DNA of 64,000 nt. It comes from Gracilariopsis chorda (taxonomy: Eukaryota > Rhodophyta > Florideophyceae > Gracilariales > Gracilariaceae). Made by a program: the position numbers and the translations under genes. The notes beneath the pieces are model-generated. The model was not told the DNA's origin. It did not search any database and worked only from the letters and a program-made list of their open reading frames with translations. Positions 34,381-46,429 of this stretch are shown piece after piece (the first letter of the stretch is position 1; each line of letters begins with the position of its first letter). The stretch lies in NCBI GenBank assembly GCA_003194525.1, contig NBIV01000151.1, positions 62,001-126,000 on the forward strand. Direction: 5' to 3'.

Positions 34381-36857
34381 TTACGACGTAGTACTGAAGA
34401 AAGTTTTCAATTGACTTACTACAGCATGGTACGGCTCGTCAGTTGAGTTCAAACCAGCAAGCGTCCAAGAAGGTAGCCTTTGGTGTAGCTGGGCTTCCTT
34501 GAAACGTGAATCGATGCAAATGACGGCGCCGTAGTCTTGTTTGTGTCTAGTCACTCTCCCCAACGCTTGGTTTAAAGCACTGAAGGCTGGGTTCTAGTAC
34601 CATTCATCGCCGGTGAGAACGGATAGTCTGTGATGCACATCTGTTGCTCAGCGATTAAGCCACATTCGCTTGCAGCGAACTGGGAGGTGCATGAGGTATG
34701 GGAGTGGGATACCGATGAGTATGACAGCTCGAGAAGCCTCATTTTTGAAGTCAACTCCCTCAGAACGTTTTCCTCTGTACACCACAAATAACACAGCTCC
34801 ACTGTTATGTTTTGCTGCGTGGGAGTATGTTGCAAGGACGGAGTCAAAGCCTGGTCCTCTGTTTTTAGGTTCTGTTAGAACAGATTGCTTTGCAGCAATC
34901 ATTGAAGTCCAAATCCCGGAATTCTGCCAGATGTTCTGTAAAGTTTGTAACAATGTGTGGCTTTGCAGAAAGACTAGTATTCCGTGTTTTATAAAGTAAG
35001 ATTAATGTAAGAGAGTGTTTCCCAGTTCTTGTTGAAAGTTGGGGTTTGTCGCACCACGAGATGTGGCTGGGAAGGGGTAGTTGCAAGGAACTCAGGTTGC
35101 AGAATCAAAAACTTATTGGTTAAGCACATCTTCAACATGGGGGAGGGCGCTCCATATGTGAAAATCATTTCCTATTTCGTTGCACAAAGCGTCTATGGGT
35201 TGGAGGGTACCGGAGGTTAGAATAACCGTTCAAGCGATTTTTCCACCGAAATAACACACGGAAGCGGTCATGCACAGAAAACTGAGTTGTACCTTCGATT
35301 CTGTATGTTCTTCGTAAGTGCTGGTGACAGCCATGGTGAGCCACGTTGGGGTCATGGAAGAAGTATTCAAGGGAGTTGAGAACATGAGCAGTCCATTGGA
35401 AGCTGTTCGGAAGAATTTCATTCAAAGCGCGCGCATTACGTTTCATATTAGAGTTCTTCGAGGTTTTTTCCGCAAATATGCCCGGGTTTTGTGCGATATG
35501 TAGGGTTGGAATGGCATTGACCCGCTGATGTTGCTGGAGTTTAAGAAAATCCCGAAACAGCTGTGGTAAATGACTATGGCTGAATCTTTCAAATTATGTA
35601 TCTGCAGGCTGCCACGAGCGGAGTTGGGCGGGGGTAATGTCGGCATCAGACAACTATTTTAGTAATGCAGAGCCTTGGACGATTGGTTCATCGAAGTGGT
35701 TGGAGTGGAAAGCTGGAGCATCTGCCAGTACTAGTTCACTGAGATGTACAATTTTGAATAGAATTTGAGAAATGATGTGCAAACTCGTGTGGAACGGTTC
35801 ATTAGTGTTTTGGCAACTAATAATGTCCGTTGCTAGCTGAGCAGCGTTAAACACAGGTTAAATATCAACCAGGAAGCTGGAAAATCGCGACCAAAATACT
35901 CGATATTATGACCTACGTCGAAAATGACGATGTGGTTTGAAACACCGAGCCCATGTGCATCTCTGCACACTTTGTCCAAAACGTATTTGTATGTGCAGAA
36001 CAATAACAGAGCATTGTGGAAAAGATTCTGGCACGCATAATACGGGCAGCCTTGGAAGCTCCGTCCAAGTGTAACTAAATCCTCGATACCCTGAGGTTCG
36101 GGGTGTTTGGTCTCGTAGGTGCAAAGCATATCCGTTCCGGACGTAAAATGACAACCATGGGCGCGGTAAACGAGGGCCTTGCATAAGTCGCCCTTTTTGT
36201 CAATTGGTGAGTTCTGAACAAGAGGATTGATACAGTACTCATTTCGCGACCCTAAACTCGCTACCCGAGAGGCGTAATCGGTTTTCTGTAGTTGAAAGGC
36301 CACTTGTGATATCTGGGCGTGGGTTCTTGCCCAGTAGAACACCCGAGGCTCCCAAGTATTAGATGGATTCACCTATAATTGTTCAGTGCAATGTGGCTCT
36401 TCATGAGACGAGGATGTGGGGGTGGAAGCTGGACCGAGGTCTAAAAACAAATTCGTACTTGTATTGACTGCATTGTGGGAAGTTGGACGGAAATGCACAA
36501 GCCTTTGGCATGTGGTATCCGCAAAGTGCTTTGGTAGCTCAAAGCCGTCGTCTTGGAGATGAATATCGTCAAAGATACTACCCTCTGCGTTCAGAAAACT
36601 ATAAACAGATGGTGGAAATGCACTCTCGATAGTAGTCGAGTTTGCATCCATTGGTTTTTCGTTAACGCTATGTATTGGCAGAGAGAGTGTGTCTAACATA
36701 ATAGGGCGAGCATTTTTCCTGTACCTGTCGGAGATTCGATGATTGCGTGTTGGCGTTTTTTACACGAGCTTATGACCGAATTCATTAGTGCGAACTGAGT
36801 GCCGTAAGGTTGATGGGGGAAAGAAACGGAAACGCCTGCAGTTGGAAACAATGGCAT
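34381..36857 (-). pseudogene. FANCJ/BRIP1-type iron-sulphur superfamily 2 helicase remnant
   Basis: FANCJ-family proteins are XPD-like 5'-to-3' helicases that unwind DNA crosslink and G-quadruplex structures. The start at 36,857 gives VSVSFPHQPYGTQFALMN, then the Walker A box ESPTGTGK near 36,735, as in BRIP1. A 36,372-35,833 block contains YWARTHAQISQV (motif Ia), a set of cysteines spaced as in the Fe-S cluster (GDLCKAL, HGCHF, MLCTYE, GCPYYAC), then TYKYVLDKV and a drifted DEAH-box segment VIFDxxHNIE. Later frames give RGKRSEGVDFKNEASRAVI (motif V, near 34,790) and LGRVTRHKQDYGAVI (motif VI, near 34,560). Total length, about 2.5 kb, is near that of an intronless family core. It is broken by several interruptions. 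It belongs to the leftward block and may be host-derived or carried by a large element. Confidence 0.82.
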
Positions 36858-37229
36858 ATTGGTTTTTGGATGGGTGCTTGTGAGAAGAGGAGTTTACGAT
36901 GTGGGGCAGGGGATCGTAGGTTGTTGAGGTAGGGAGCCCTACAGCCGAAAGAACATGTTATAGGCTCTCTCGCTACAACACGGATTTTAAGGGGATATAT
37001 GCTGTGTGACTGAAAGTATGTGCGTAGTATAGTGCGTTAATAACCAAGTGATACGGTTGTGCAAAAACGGTTGTGATGTTCGGCAAGTAAAATGACAGAG
37101 TTATACATGTGGATCTTGAGCACAGGTGTCACGTGAGGACAAGACAGTTTTAAAGATTTAGATGTATAGGGTTTTCATTATAATATTTTGATCCACATTG
37201 AGAGCAATGACTTCGCTCTGCAGAAAAAG

Positions 37230-37470
37230 TTATGTGTCGAGCGAAACGAGTGTGTTTGCACGACGGGAACCGGTTCCTGTCGTGCAAGCACGGTGGAGGC
37301 CGAGCACAGCGGAACCTGTGTCGAGTGACACGAGTGTTTTTGCACAAAAGAAACTGGTTCCTGTCATGGGAGCACACTGGCGTAGACAGCGCTACTTGTG
37401 GCGAGCGACAACAGTGCTTTCGCCTGACAAAGACCTGTTCTCGTTTTGCAAACACACTTGCAAGGACCAA
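37230..37470. repeat. Palindromic repeats between the two helicase genes
   Basis: Two to three palindromes of the family lie in tandem, each preceded by GTGTCGAG(C/T)GA. The first core, 37,256-37,287, is a 32-bp palindrome with a single mismatched pair. The second core lies near 37,340-37,366 and a weaker third near 37,395-37,445. Their place between the FANCJ-like gene's 5' end and the RecQ gene's 3' end suggests regulatory or replication-associated spacers. Confidence 0.7.
37256..37287. repeat. 32-bp near-perfect palindrome
   Basis: TTGCACGACGGGAACC is followed directly by GGTTCCTGTCGTGCAA. The arms pair at 15 of 16 positions with no loop. Confidence 0.9.
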
Positions 37471-37658
37471 GCATGTTGCCCCAAGCGAAAAATTTGCCTT
37501 GCGACGACTCTAAACCGCTGCTCTTGTGGAACCATGCGCATTGTACTTCCATGGTGGGAAAGGCGTTTTTCTTCTATGTGTACCTGGGAAACGTGAGTTA
37601 AACCCATGTGAGTGGATGCGGATAGGCCCATGACGGCTGAATTGAAAACGCATATATA

Positions 37659-40600
37659 TTAAATGATTGAATGCGTAGCTCGGAACCAAGTGATGGGATG
37701 GGTGAGGTTGGGCACCAAACGAGTATCCAAAGCTGTTACCCACGCATGGAATAGGTAGACCCGGTGCTTATTTCTGTTTGTCGTGTTCATGGTCGCCCTC
37801 CTCAAGTGGTTGTAATGAGTGTGTACGCTTGGGTCAAACAGTGCAGCGGCGATGCTATCCTGCATATCCGAAAATTTGCGCCACAACATCCACGTGGCTT
37901 GTCGAAGTGCAATGAATTCACAGTGCCTGGTACCAAACGCTGCCGGAGAAGCTTGCGTTTTAAACCTTTTGTAGTACTCCATGTGACATTGGTAACATGT
38001 ACTAGATGCTCCTTTTTTCACGTCGCAGAGCGAAGTTTGATGAAAAGACGAGAAGCAATGGAAGCATCTTCCCTTTCCGTAAGCACAGGAATATTGATCT
38101 TTGGAAACCACACGAATTTTGGTCATCAAGCATGGTATGCAGACGAAAGTGAATCGTCGTGCCAGCTCTTGGATGTAGTGTACGATAACCTGTGGGGACA
38201 TACTTTCGAGCTCTTGAATGGCATTTGCAGATGACTGTGGTGCTATACAGTTCTCCTCAGCTTATTCAAGTATTTTCTGAGTTGGATTTCTTCGTGGCTC
38301 ATCGGTATGGAACCTTGCTTCATGCGCATCTTTGGGTAAGTCCGGCAGTGTCAGTAGCGGTTGCACTTGAAAGTCAATTTCGTCATCGTCTTCAGCATGT
38401 TGTCTCGGGGGGGTCTTTATGGTGGCTCTGACGTGGTTTTTCAGAGATGGCGTCGAAGAAATTGGGAAGGGTTTCACGCCTTGTACAAATAATTTTGTAG
38501 GGTCTGTTTGTGGGGTGGAGGATCTCGAACCATTGCGTTTGTTACAAACATCGTAGTTGAAAACCTGGGGGCTTAATGAGCAAATACCGGGTTGAGTCCC
38601 ATCAAGGTCCCCGTACAATGAGTTTCGCCGACATACTGTGTCCGCTTCCATCCACGCCTTTGAGCAATTCCATCGGTTCTGAGCCATTTCGTATAAGTAG
38701 ATTCTGCTGATATCGTGCTTGTTTTGATTACTGGTCGTAAATAACATGTCCCTTATCTTCTGGAAATAAGACTTGCAGTATATTGTGAAACACTTGGCAG
38801 GTTTGTTGTCTCGAGCCTCTCTGCCCGCTTGCTGCGCAAGGTCCACTAAGCTCACTACACCTCCCAATTTGTAGACGATACGCATATCAGGTGTGAGAAG
38901 TCCGGTTCCAAACGCCACTGTGCAAATCATGATTACGACTTGCCTGGGGCAACAATTAGCGCCTAGTGGGGGCTTAGGGGACATTCAGTTGTTATGTGTG
39001 TTGGTTTTATCGTTGTCTACGAGTCTCGCATGGTATAGTAAGAGGGTGAGGGTTGTATAGGGGTTTGTATCTGAGCATGGCATTGTGTCCTGTCGGGTAA
39101 GGTGAGTGTGGCAGTATTCTGCATCTGATCTCGTCTAGGAAAAGAGCATAACTCGAACCACCCAGTCATTCGTTGTGAGTAACAAGTTGGAAACATGGTT
39201 TTCAGAAACGTATACTGCCCGCTCGATAAATTGAGAAAACGTAGATCGATAGAGGCCATTATCTGTCCAGTATCGCTTCGAGGAACTTGAACGGGTACAT
39301 AGTTTAGACCCAGATGCATATGCGCCACAGCCTGACAGAAGTGTTGCCACATCAGGTAGCAGTGCATCTTGTCAAGTACAATGTGTGCAAGGCCCCGGTG
39401 GTGCCATAAATGTTGAAGCAATGAATGAGAGGCTTCCGAAGCCAGCACGTCCACCGATAGTATATATACATCTGCAACGTCTTGTCGTCCGTCATGTCAT
39501 GGGGTGGGTGAGCACTCTACATCGAATCGTGTAACCCCCTGCACGTAATCTGCCACTAAGGCTTTTAGAGAAACAAGAATGATAGACGTCATAAGTCCTT
39601 TTTCCATCTACATCGGTACTAAGACTGACAACGTTTTTTCAGAAGACGTGGGCATCAAAAATAGAATTTTTTCTCTCTTTTCTTTTACCCTAACGTTAAT
39701 ACGAAACTGTGCATGCAATTTGAATAGAGCCATATCGTTGCGTAACCCTTCTGTAAGGGCGTCCAGAAACCTTGGTATTAAATGTTCGTATACTGTCGGA
39801 GCTAGAGTATACAACACGGCACCTCCCCTCGGCAGATTTTGTTGCTCTACAGACCTCGACCTGGGCGACATGTACGAGAATGTCTTCTTACTGGTTTTGT
39901 CGGAGAAGAATGGTTGCCATCCTGGATGGAAAGTGGATTTGCAACGGGATCTGCTCTCGTTTCGGAACCACCTTCTGAGGCGATAACGTAATCTAAGGGC
40001 TTCCGGCTTGGTCGTTTGTTCGCAGTCTGGTCTGTGAAAAGAATGGCGATTCCGAGAAGGGTGTGCCATTGTGTACACTATTCCTTATATTTCGAAGGGT
40101 CACTTCTTCTTAAGCCGGTTATATATGTAGGCGTGCGAGCATAGAGCATTTAAGCTGTGTGAGGGGAGTCTCCAGCTTGATTGAGGGCTGTATGAAAGAA
40201 CTTTTCCATGGTACACTTTGAAAAGGAGTTATACCGTCAGAAAAGTAGAAGAACGTACGGAGGTGATACCCGCCGAGAAGTTGCAGTAGTCAGAAAATGT
40301 GATATTGTATCCTGCAGCTGAGAAACGAGCTGTGAATATGGGTCGGATAGCTTTTGCAGTAAGCGCTGTTCCCTGAACGACGAAAAGCGTCTTTCACTGG
40401 ATGTTTTTTCTTTCTTCGCTGAACAATTCGGATACAAACGGATTTTTAACAAAGTGGATGAGTGTAAAGTAGGTTAAAGCACCTCCAGCGTTCTTGGGTC
40501 CGGGAATCTGGTTACTGGACGCGCGCCGCCAGTTGTGTTCTGTGTTTTCATGTATCGAGTGATTAGAACCGGGGTTGATTCCAGTGGAGTAAGAGAACGG

Positions 40601-42946
40601 AGATGCATGTCGTCGTTATGCAAGCGGTAAGGCTTAATTTCTGTTCCTCTCGCTGGAGAGCCAGAAGCGAGATGCAGCGCCACCAGCAGTCGTTCTTGAA
40701 CCTTTTGGGCGTACGTTAACCATTGTAATATACCATTGTAAAGTAAAAAGTCCTGGATAAGCCGAATCGTATCCAAAGCTGATTCAGTTGGGTCACCAAG
40801 GAGGAAACATGGAACCTAAGAGGTGGATGTAGAGACCTTCCTAAGACATTGTAGTACATATTCCATGTTTTGTTGCATTACGCTTGTAGTTTGCGCGGGT
40901 GGAAGGAAAGGAAATCCCAGGGCTCTGTTTGAAGGTGCATCTTTTATCGATTTGAAGTATTGCCTGAAGAAGGGGGGAGGGGAAACCCATCGAGCAGATC
41001 ATTCGAAGTAACATATTCTATTTCCTTGTTTAAATATTGCACGAGCTTGCCCACCTGCGACAACCTTAGATGCACATCCTTTACAATTCCGCAGTTTTTG
41101 TGGATTTTACATGGAAAAAACGACAAATTTAGGCTTCCTTTTGTCGCAATGCTCATAGAAACGTTCAGAGTGTTTCTCATGAAAGAAAATGCGGGGTTTG
41201 CCGGCATATCTAGAGAACGTGTTAGGCTCACCATCTCAGAAACGTTTGTTTCCGGACTTCGTACACCAGCCTGTCCGAGCGTGTGTAGTTTATGGATGGT
41301 AGACGGCGCGACAGCTTATTGCAAAGCCACAAGCAAGTGAGTGATGTCTTCTGCCGCGGCGTATTTGTAAATAGGCTTGTCCAGTTCTCAATCCGTAAAT
41401 GGGAGAACCGAGGCACAAGCAACAAAATAACGCACTAACAACCTGTTCGTTGGCGTGTACGGTTCAAAAGTCTGTAGAAAACGTGCTTTTAGGGACGCAT
41501 GGAGCTTCTTCCTCAGGTTTCGGTATTGTAATGACTTCCAGAGTCAATATGGCGTCCGATCTTGGTACCAAGTCATGGGAGCAGGTATTGCCGTCTACAA
41601 CAAAGAACAACAACCTTGCAACGTCTACAGCGTTCCTCTGGAACATGTCGAGGCGCACGGTTTGGAAAGCAAGGTTTGTTCGTTGGTTCAACCTCTGCAG
41701 AAAAAAAGGGGGTAATGTGGACATTATGGACAGTGTTCGTTGCATTTACTGAACGATGTTTGCGTAAAACTTTGAGGAATCTGGGTTTTTGCCACGGGCC
41801 TCAACAAGTTTCACACCGGAAAGAAATACTCCGTTTTCCATTGACATGCAAAGGCTTTGAAGAGCTAATTCCAACTTCGTGCTCTGAATGAAGTAATTAA
41901 GACCTTTGTTATCGGCAGTATTGTTTCCAATTAGCGGTTTTCGAACGGTTTTGGCGCAAATACCTAAGAAACGTGTCCACATTCTCCGTGTATACACCCG
42001 TATACGGTGGTTTTTGTGTTTTCGATACAAAGTTAACCGCATCAAGGTTGGTACCGGTGAGGGTCCTAGACGGTACAGAAGGACGATTTGGAAGAGATTT
42101 GGGGTTCTCAACATACACTGGCTTCGTGCCATTTGCGATTTGTGGGAGGAGATCACGTGCGATACTTGCGTGGTCGGTCTGGGAAGGTTTTGAGTGGGTG
42201 TTACGCTTCAGTGTGCTTATCAGCATAAGAATCCGTCGATGTAAAACAGAGGCCACTGGGTTGTCGTTTGTAACCACAAAAGACCGTTTATGAGTTCCAC
42301 GGAAAACGCTCTGAACGCGTAAGCTTCCTCTGTCGAGTTCTTTCTGGACTTCATTACGCGCAGAGGTTATATCCATATTGTGGGATTCTGATATGTGTTT
42401 GTGGAGGGTGGCTGTATCTACCCAGGCAAATTCACATTCAGGACATTGAAGACATAGTTCGGTTCGAAGGCCAAACAGAGGGGGTAGTACTTGCTTTAGA
42501 GAATTCTGGTTTTGAACATCGTAACGATTGAAAAGGGGGTGGGGTCCCGAGAAATGCGTGTTCTCACACACCATATGCAGCTTATTTGTTGCCTTCTGGG
42601 CTTCAAGGAGTTCCATGTAATGCAATTCATGTCTGAGATGCAATTGCAGCGAGCGCTTTGAATGGAACGCCAGTTGGCGGTTCATGCAAATCATAACGTG
42701 CAGAACGTCATGTAAGGCTATTGTTACGGTGTGAAAGCTGACAGGTAGACTCTGCAGGGTTGCAGGATACGAGAGCATATCTATATTATGGGTTCTGTTT
42801 GCCATTACGGTGAGACTGGAGAGGAGTGTATAGGGTATAGTCGAAGTGGGTTCCACAATGTTCTCACTAGGGTATATGGATGAGTAAGAGGAGGGGGAGC
42901 GTGAGCGACAAAGATACACTAGGCCGATCGCATTGGGGATCTGCAA
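37659..42946 (-). pseudogene. Telomere-linked-helicase-like gene: C2H2 finger, PARGTE region, RecQ helicase, cysteine-rich tail
   Basis: Order along the minus strand: a frame from 42,946 with a C2H2 finger, CPECEFAWVDTATLHKH plus a second His (C168, C171, H184, H189). Near 40,680 comes LHLASGSPARGTEI followed by ITRYMKTQ and RPVTRFPDP, a region typical of fungal telomere-linked RecQ proteins. A RecQ-like core follows: LFLMPTSSEKTLSVLVPM (Walker A position, near 39,640), HIVLDKMHCYL (DEAH position, near 39,380), and TVAFGTGLLTPDMRIVY with QQAGREARD (motif VI, near 38,830). The C-terminal CFHCF...CYQC...C region (38,090-37,850) fits the cysteine-rich tail of that family. The 5.3-kb span is about what such proteins need. 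It is broken with multiple interruptions, and catalytic boxes have drifted. Such genes sit next to telomeres in many fungi. Confidence 0.72.
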
Positions 42947-43163
42947 CAGGCTAACGCAGTAAAGTGTTTGCTATTATAGTGCAATTGCACAGGTGTATGA
43001 GGGGTGTTTTAACATCTGTAATGAACGGACTGAAAACGTGGATAAGATCTTAAGGAAGGTTACTTACGTAATGCATATTTTGATCAGGTGTTAGCAGGGG
43101 GACAGTACTCACACAGTGGAGATGAGGATTAGAAGGGGAAACTGTAATTTCGTGTTTACTGGA

Positions 43164-44619
43164 CTACGAAGCTTTGGAAGTGTTGCTGGTCCTGCTGTCG
43201 AAAAGCTTTGATTTCCAACAGTACTCTACACCGTAACATAAAAACAACTCTTCCCCACGCTCAATCCAGTGAGTTGCACGAATCTGTATAATAGTGTATT
43301 CTTCGAAATGTTTCTTGTTTCGGATAGAGACGAACTTGTGCTTATCCAAGCTTAGAGACTCTGTTCTTTTCTTTTTATACTTTTGGCGGACAGGTTGGAT
43401 GTTCAAATCGCCCTCAATGTACCTTGGTTCATTGATATAGCCACCATTACAGAAAAGGGAGGGCGAAAGAAGGAATTCAAGTTTGCGTCGTGTCGTGGTT
43501 GAGACCAACCAAGGCAGCAAAAAGCGGGCCAAAGACATCACCCTCCATGAAATACGAGCGATAATGCGAAGACAGTACACCCAGGGGGCCCTCTCCATAA
43601 GTTCTGTGGATCTCTTGGCGTTGAGAAAGGTCGTGGTAGACGAGTGTACCGTACAAATAAAAAACTATCTCCCCTTGCGTGAAAGTTGTTCCGGCGAACA
43701 CCCCAATGCCTGCATTAGGATGGTTTATAGTAGACTTTGCGATGACCAGACGAGAGTATGTAGCTTCTACAGCACGTAAGTCTATTGCATCCATGAGTTT
43801 TAAAGCGCCTTGATACTGTGCCGGCCATTGAGACGATTCCGTGTTGATATATTTGCAAGCAAATCGGTTGTCGTTCCATTTGGATGCGCAATGAAACATA
43901 ATATGTTGTGGTAATCTGTGATAATGTGGAAAGTGTTTGGGTGGGGTCCAAACTTTTGAAGGGCGAGTGTTGGTCTGGAAGTAATTGCTTACTAATCGAG
44001 CAGCGTCCAAAACCCCTTGAGTTACCGTGACGTTTGCAATGTCTTCAGCGATGAGCCGTGAGAAGAATTTGATGGCAGCATGCTTTGCGTGGTAGAAACA
44101 TGCCGGATGTTTTTAGCACCCAGCAAACTTGCAGCCTTTACCACGCTTGAAAGACATACAGGCGAGGGCGGTGGAAAAAGTACCAGCAAAGAGGTCTAGA
44201 ACCGTGTCACCAGGGTTGGAGAACCGCGCTATAAGTTCCCTCGCAAGACGAATTGGATTCTGTTCAGCGCGAACCCTTTGGCGCATAGATTGGCCACTCG
44301 AGTTCAATTTAGACCATATGAGAGTCTCATTGACATCCAAGCTCGGTACGTTATCTATAACGTTTTTTTAACCAGCAACCGTGGAGGATACGTGGTTGAA
44401 GTTCATGTAGTTCTTCTGAGATTGTTCCTGTTCTCGGGATGCACCAACCGTTACCCCGTCAAAGGCGTATCCCGCAATTGTCATCAGTTCTGCAGATGCT
44501 CTTCCAGGTCCGTCTGTGATGATACCTGACCCTTGGATGAAGTGTAGTGGGCAGGCATCCACCTTAAAAAATGGTCCATCATTGCCGTTCTCATCCCTCA
44601 AAGTTGCGTTTATGAACAA
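43164..44619 (-). pseudogene. DNA N-methyltransferase-like domain followed by a SET domain
   Basis: Near 44,260-44,170 the frame gives NPIRLARELIARFSNPGDTV, then LDLFAGTFSTALA. This fits the SAM-binding (FxGxG-like) end of beta-class N6-adenine/N4-cytosine methyltransferases; the DPPY catalytic box that should lie upstream was not found. Downstream, 44,010-43,477 and 43,598-43,164 give a SET domain: NAGIGVFAGTTFTQGEIVFY, YLYGTLVY, then YINEPRYIEGDLNIQP and RATHWIERGEELFLCYGVEY, the start, the N-x-P-R block and the GEEL-YG end of SET. SET enzymes methylate lysines. The two domains lie head to tail on one strand close together and were probably parts of one former gene. It is broken in several places. 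Confidence 0.68.
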
Positions 44620-44673
44620 TTTCCGGCAGCTAAGGAATACTTCAACGGAAAATAATAAAACGAGAAGGTATCC

Positions 44674-46113
44674 TTAGCTGAGAACGTTACCGACATTAAT
44701 CACAACGCCCATCATTTCGGCTGCGGTTAACGCGTCGTATTCACTACTCCTTCTGTCTGCCGCAGCGCGAACGAGCGTTGGAGCAGCCAATAAAGCGAAC
44801 TGAGCATTTTCATATGGAACGGAATCTGGGGAGCGGAGAGGATTGTGGACGGGAGGGAGTTCGTCGTAGGGAGTAGAGTACATGGCATAGTGCTTCATCA
44901 TCTCCCGCTCCACTATCTCCATTGCCTTCCAAACCGTACCACTGACGTCCTTCTCTGGCAGAAGTACACCAGTAACTTCCACGTCATATAGGAGGTAAGA
45001 CTTTGGCTGAACGTTTGGAACAGCCTCACCGTCCGCATCTTGTGGTCTTAGGTGTTTCTCAGAAGGCGTGTCTGGCTCCATATCATTGTTCGGACTGGTG
45101 GCCAAGTCAATAACTTCCAATGTGCGAGCAGTTGAGGCTTGCCATTCACCACCACACGTAGGAGATACCTGTGCGTTAGTTGTTCGGATTGGAGTCCAAA
45201 GATTCTCACTTAGCTGGTCGAGTCGCTGTAGGTACGAAAGATGCCGGGTATGCTGTGGGTTCAGTTGAGCCCGCTTTACGTCTTGGACGAACGCCAATAG
45301 TAGTAACCAGTGTTCAACTCCTTCTTCGTACAGGCGTGGGTGGGAGATGACCGTGGCAATTTCATTGAGGAAATCTTCTGCCAAAGCTCTAAGTCCCTCG
45401 TCAGCATCTTGCGGGAGTCCGTAGGCGTGGGTATCAACCCCCGGTGATTTCGTTCCCGGGGTTATGTCTCCAATAAGAAAGAGGGACTGTGTGAGCGGTA
45501 CGAACACTTCAAGGCAAGTCATTAGAGGTTTGAACAGTAAAGATGAACCGTCAAAGGATAAATTCACGCGTGGCATCGACTCGATGTCGTGGAAACCAAG
45601 ATCTGTGGCGAGTTTGTCCCATGAACAAACAATCTGTTGCACGCCATATGCAATTCTATTGCAGTTCTGATCCCCGAGATTCTTTAAAGGCACTGCCTGA
45701 GGTTTTGTTAGGACGTCCATGGAACCAGAGCGTTTTTGCTTCTTCGAGAGAGCCTTCATTTGCTGAGTGCAGAGAAAGTACATGCTCACATATAGAAGAA
45801 TCTGAAAGCCTGTCGCTTTTTCGGTAGTGACTTCGTCCCTCTCTTTTCTTCTCAAACCCATTCCGTCCAAACACGACCAAACGATATCGGCAAGTAAATA
45901 CCGTATCGTGAAAAGAAACCTGCATGAATGGCATATGCAGTAGTAGTCCTTGACACGACGATCCTGTTCATTATCCGTCTGATCTAGAAACTGTGCAATT
46001 TGAAAAGCCTTGTGCAACGCGTTGTGCTGGGGCGTGTGCGTGTTTGATGAAGCTTTTGTACCTCTACGTCTCCAAACTTTGTCATATTGGAGGAACCAAT
46101 TGGCTGTATGCAT
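44674..46113 (-). CDS. Unrecognised 479-codon protein, longest open frame of the leftward block
   Basis: An uninterrupted minus-strand frame of 479 codons begins MHTANWFLQYDKVWRRRGTK. Residues 50-70 contain CICHSC. A hydrophobic stretch (ILLYVSMYFLC) lies near 105-115 and a helical leucine-rich stretch (HWLLLLAFVQDVKRAQL) near 268. The part after about 320 is rich in Ser, Pro and acidic residues, with an ordered-looking end (TLVRAAADRRSSEYDALTAA). I recognise no family. It lies 55 bp upstream of the methyltransferase/SET region on the same strand and may be its N-terminal portion or a separate gene. That it stays open for 1.4 kb while its neighbours are broken is notable. The start is uncertain, because open sequence in another frame extends to 46,271. 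Confidence 0.5.
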   Translation of the reverse strand: MHTANWFLQYDKVWRRRGTKASSNTHTPQHNALHKAFQIAQFLDQTDNEQDRRVKDYYCICHSCRFLFTIRYLLADIVWSCLDGMGLRRKERDEVTTEKATGFQILLYVSMYFLCTQQMKALSKKQKRSGSMDVLTKPQAVPLKNLGDQNCNRIAYGVQQIVCSWDKLATDLGFHDIESMPRVNLSFDGSSLLFKPLMTCLEVFVPLTQSLFLIGDITPGTKSPGVDTHAYGLPQDADEGLRALAEDFLNEIATVISHPRLYEEGVEHWLLLLAFVQDVKRAQLNPQHTRHLSYLQRLDQLSENLWTPIRTTNAQVSPTCGGEWQASTARTLEVIDLATSPNNDMEPDTPSEKHLRPQDADGEAVPNVQPKSYLLYDVEVTGVLLPEKDVSGTVWKAMEIVEREMMKHYAMYSTPYDELPPVHNPLRSPDSVPYENAQFALLAAPTLVRAAADRRSSEYDALTAAEMMGVVINVGNVLS

Positions 46114-46429
46114 ACATCCATGGCAGACGGTGACAAACCACGTGTTTCTATAGCGAGCTCGGCAGTGTTCTTATATTTCACGTTCCTTGGGTGGTCCTCC
46201 GGTGTACGTTGAGCAGCATAGTTGTCACGTAAATCCAAAAATGCGGACACTGGGCTTGCATATTGTGGCATGTTGAGATATGTAGATCGAATCGACAGAG
46301 GAGGTAGTAGAGAATTTGTCGTTCTTGTCAGAGAGGAGACAAAAGCTGGTATAAAAGGGTATACCTTGAACTGCAGGTAATTCGAAACGAACAGGTGTTG
46401 GCGTAAGTCGTCGCCTTGTAATTTCTAGC

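Noticed and set aside
37198-37596. 132-codon plus-strand frame
   Set aside because: It runs through the palindromic repeats; its open state follows from repeat composition.
39579-39986. 135-codon plus-strand frame
   Set aside because: It lies opposite the Walker-region frame of the RecQ-like gene, which has the recognisable motifs.
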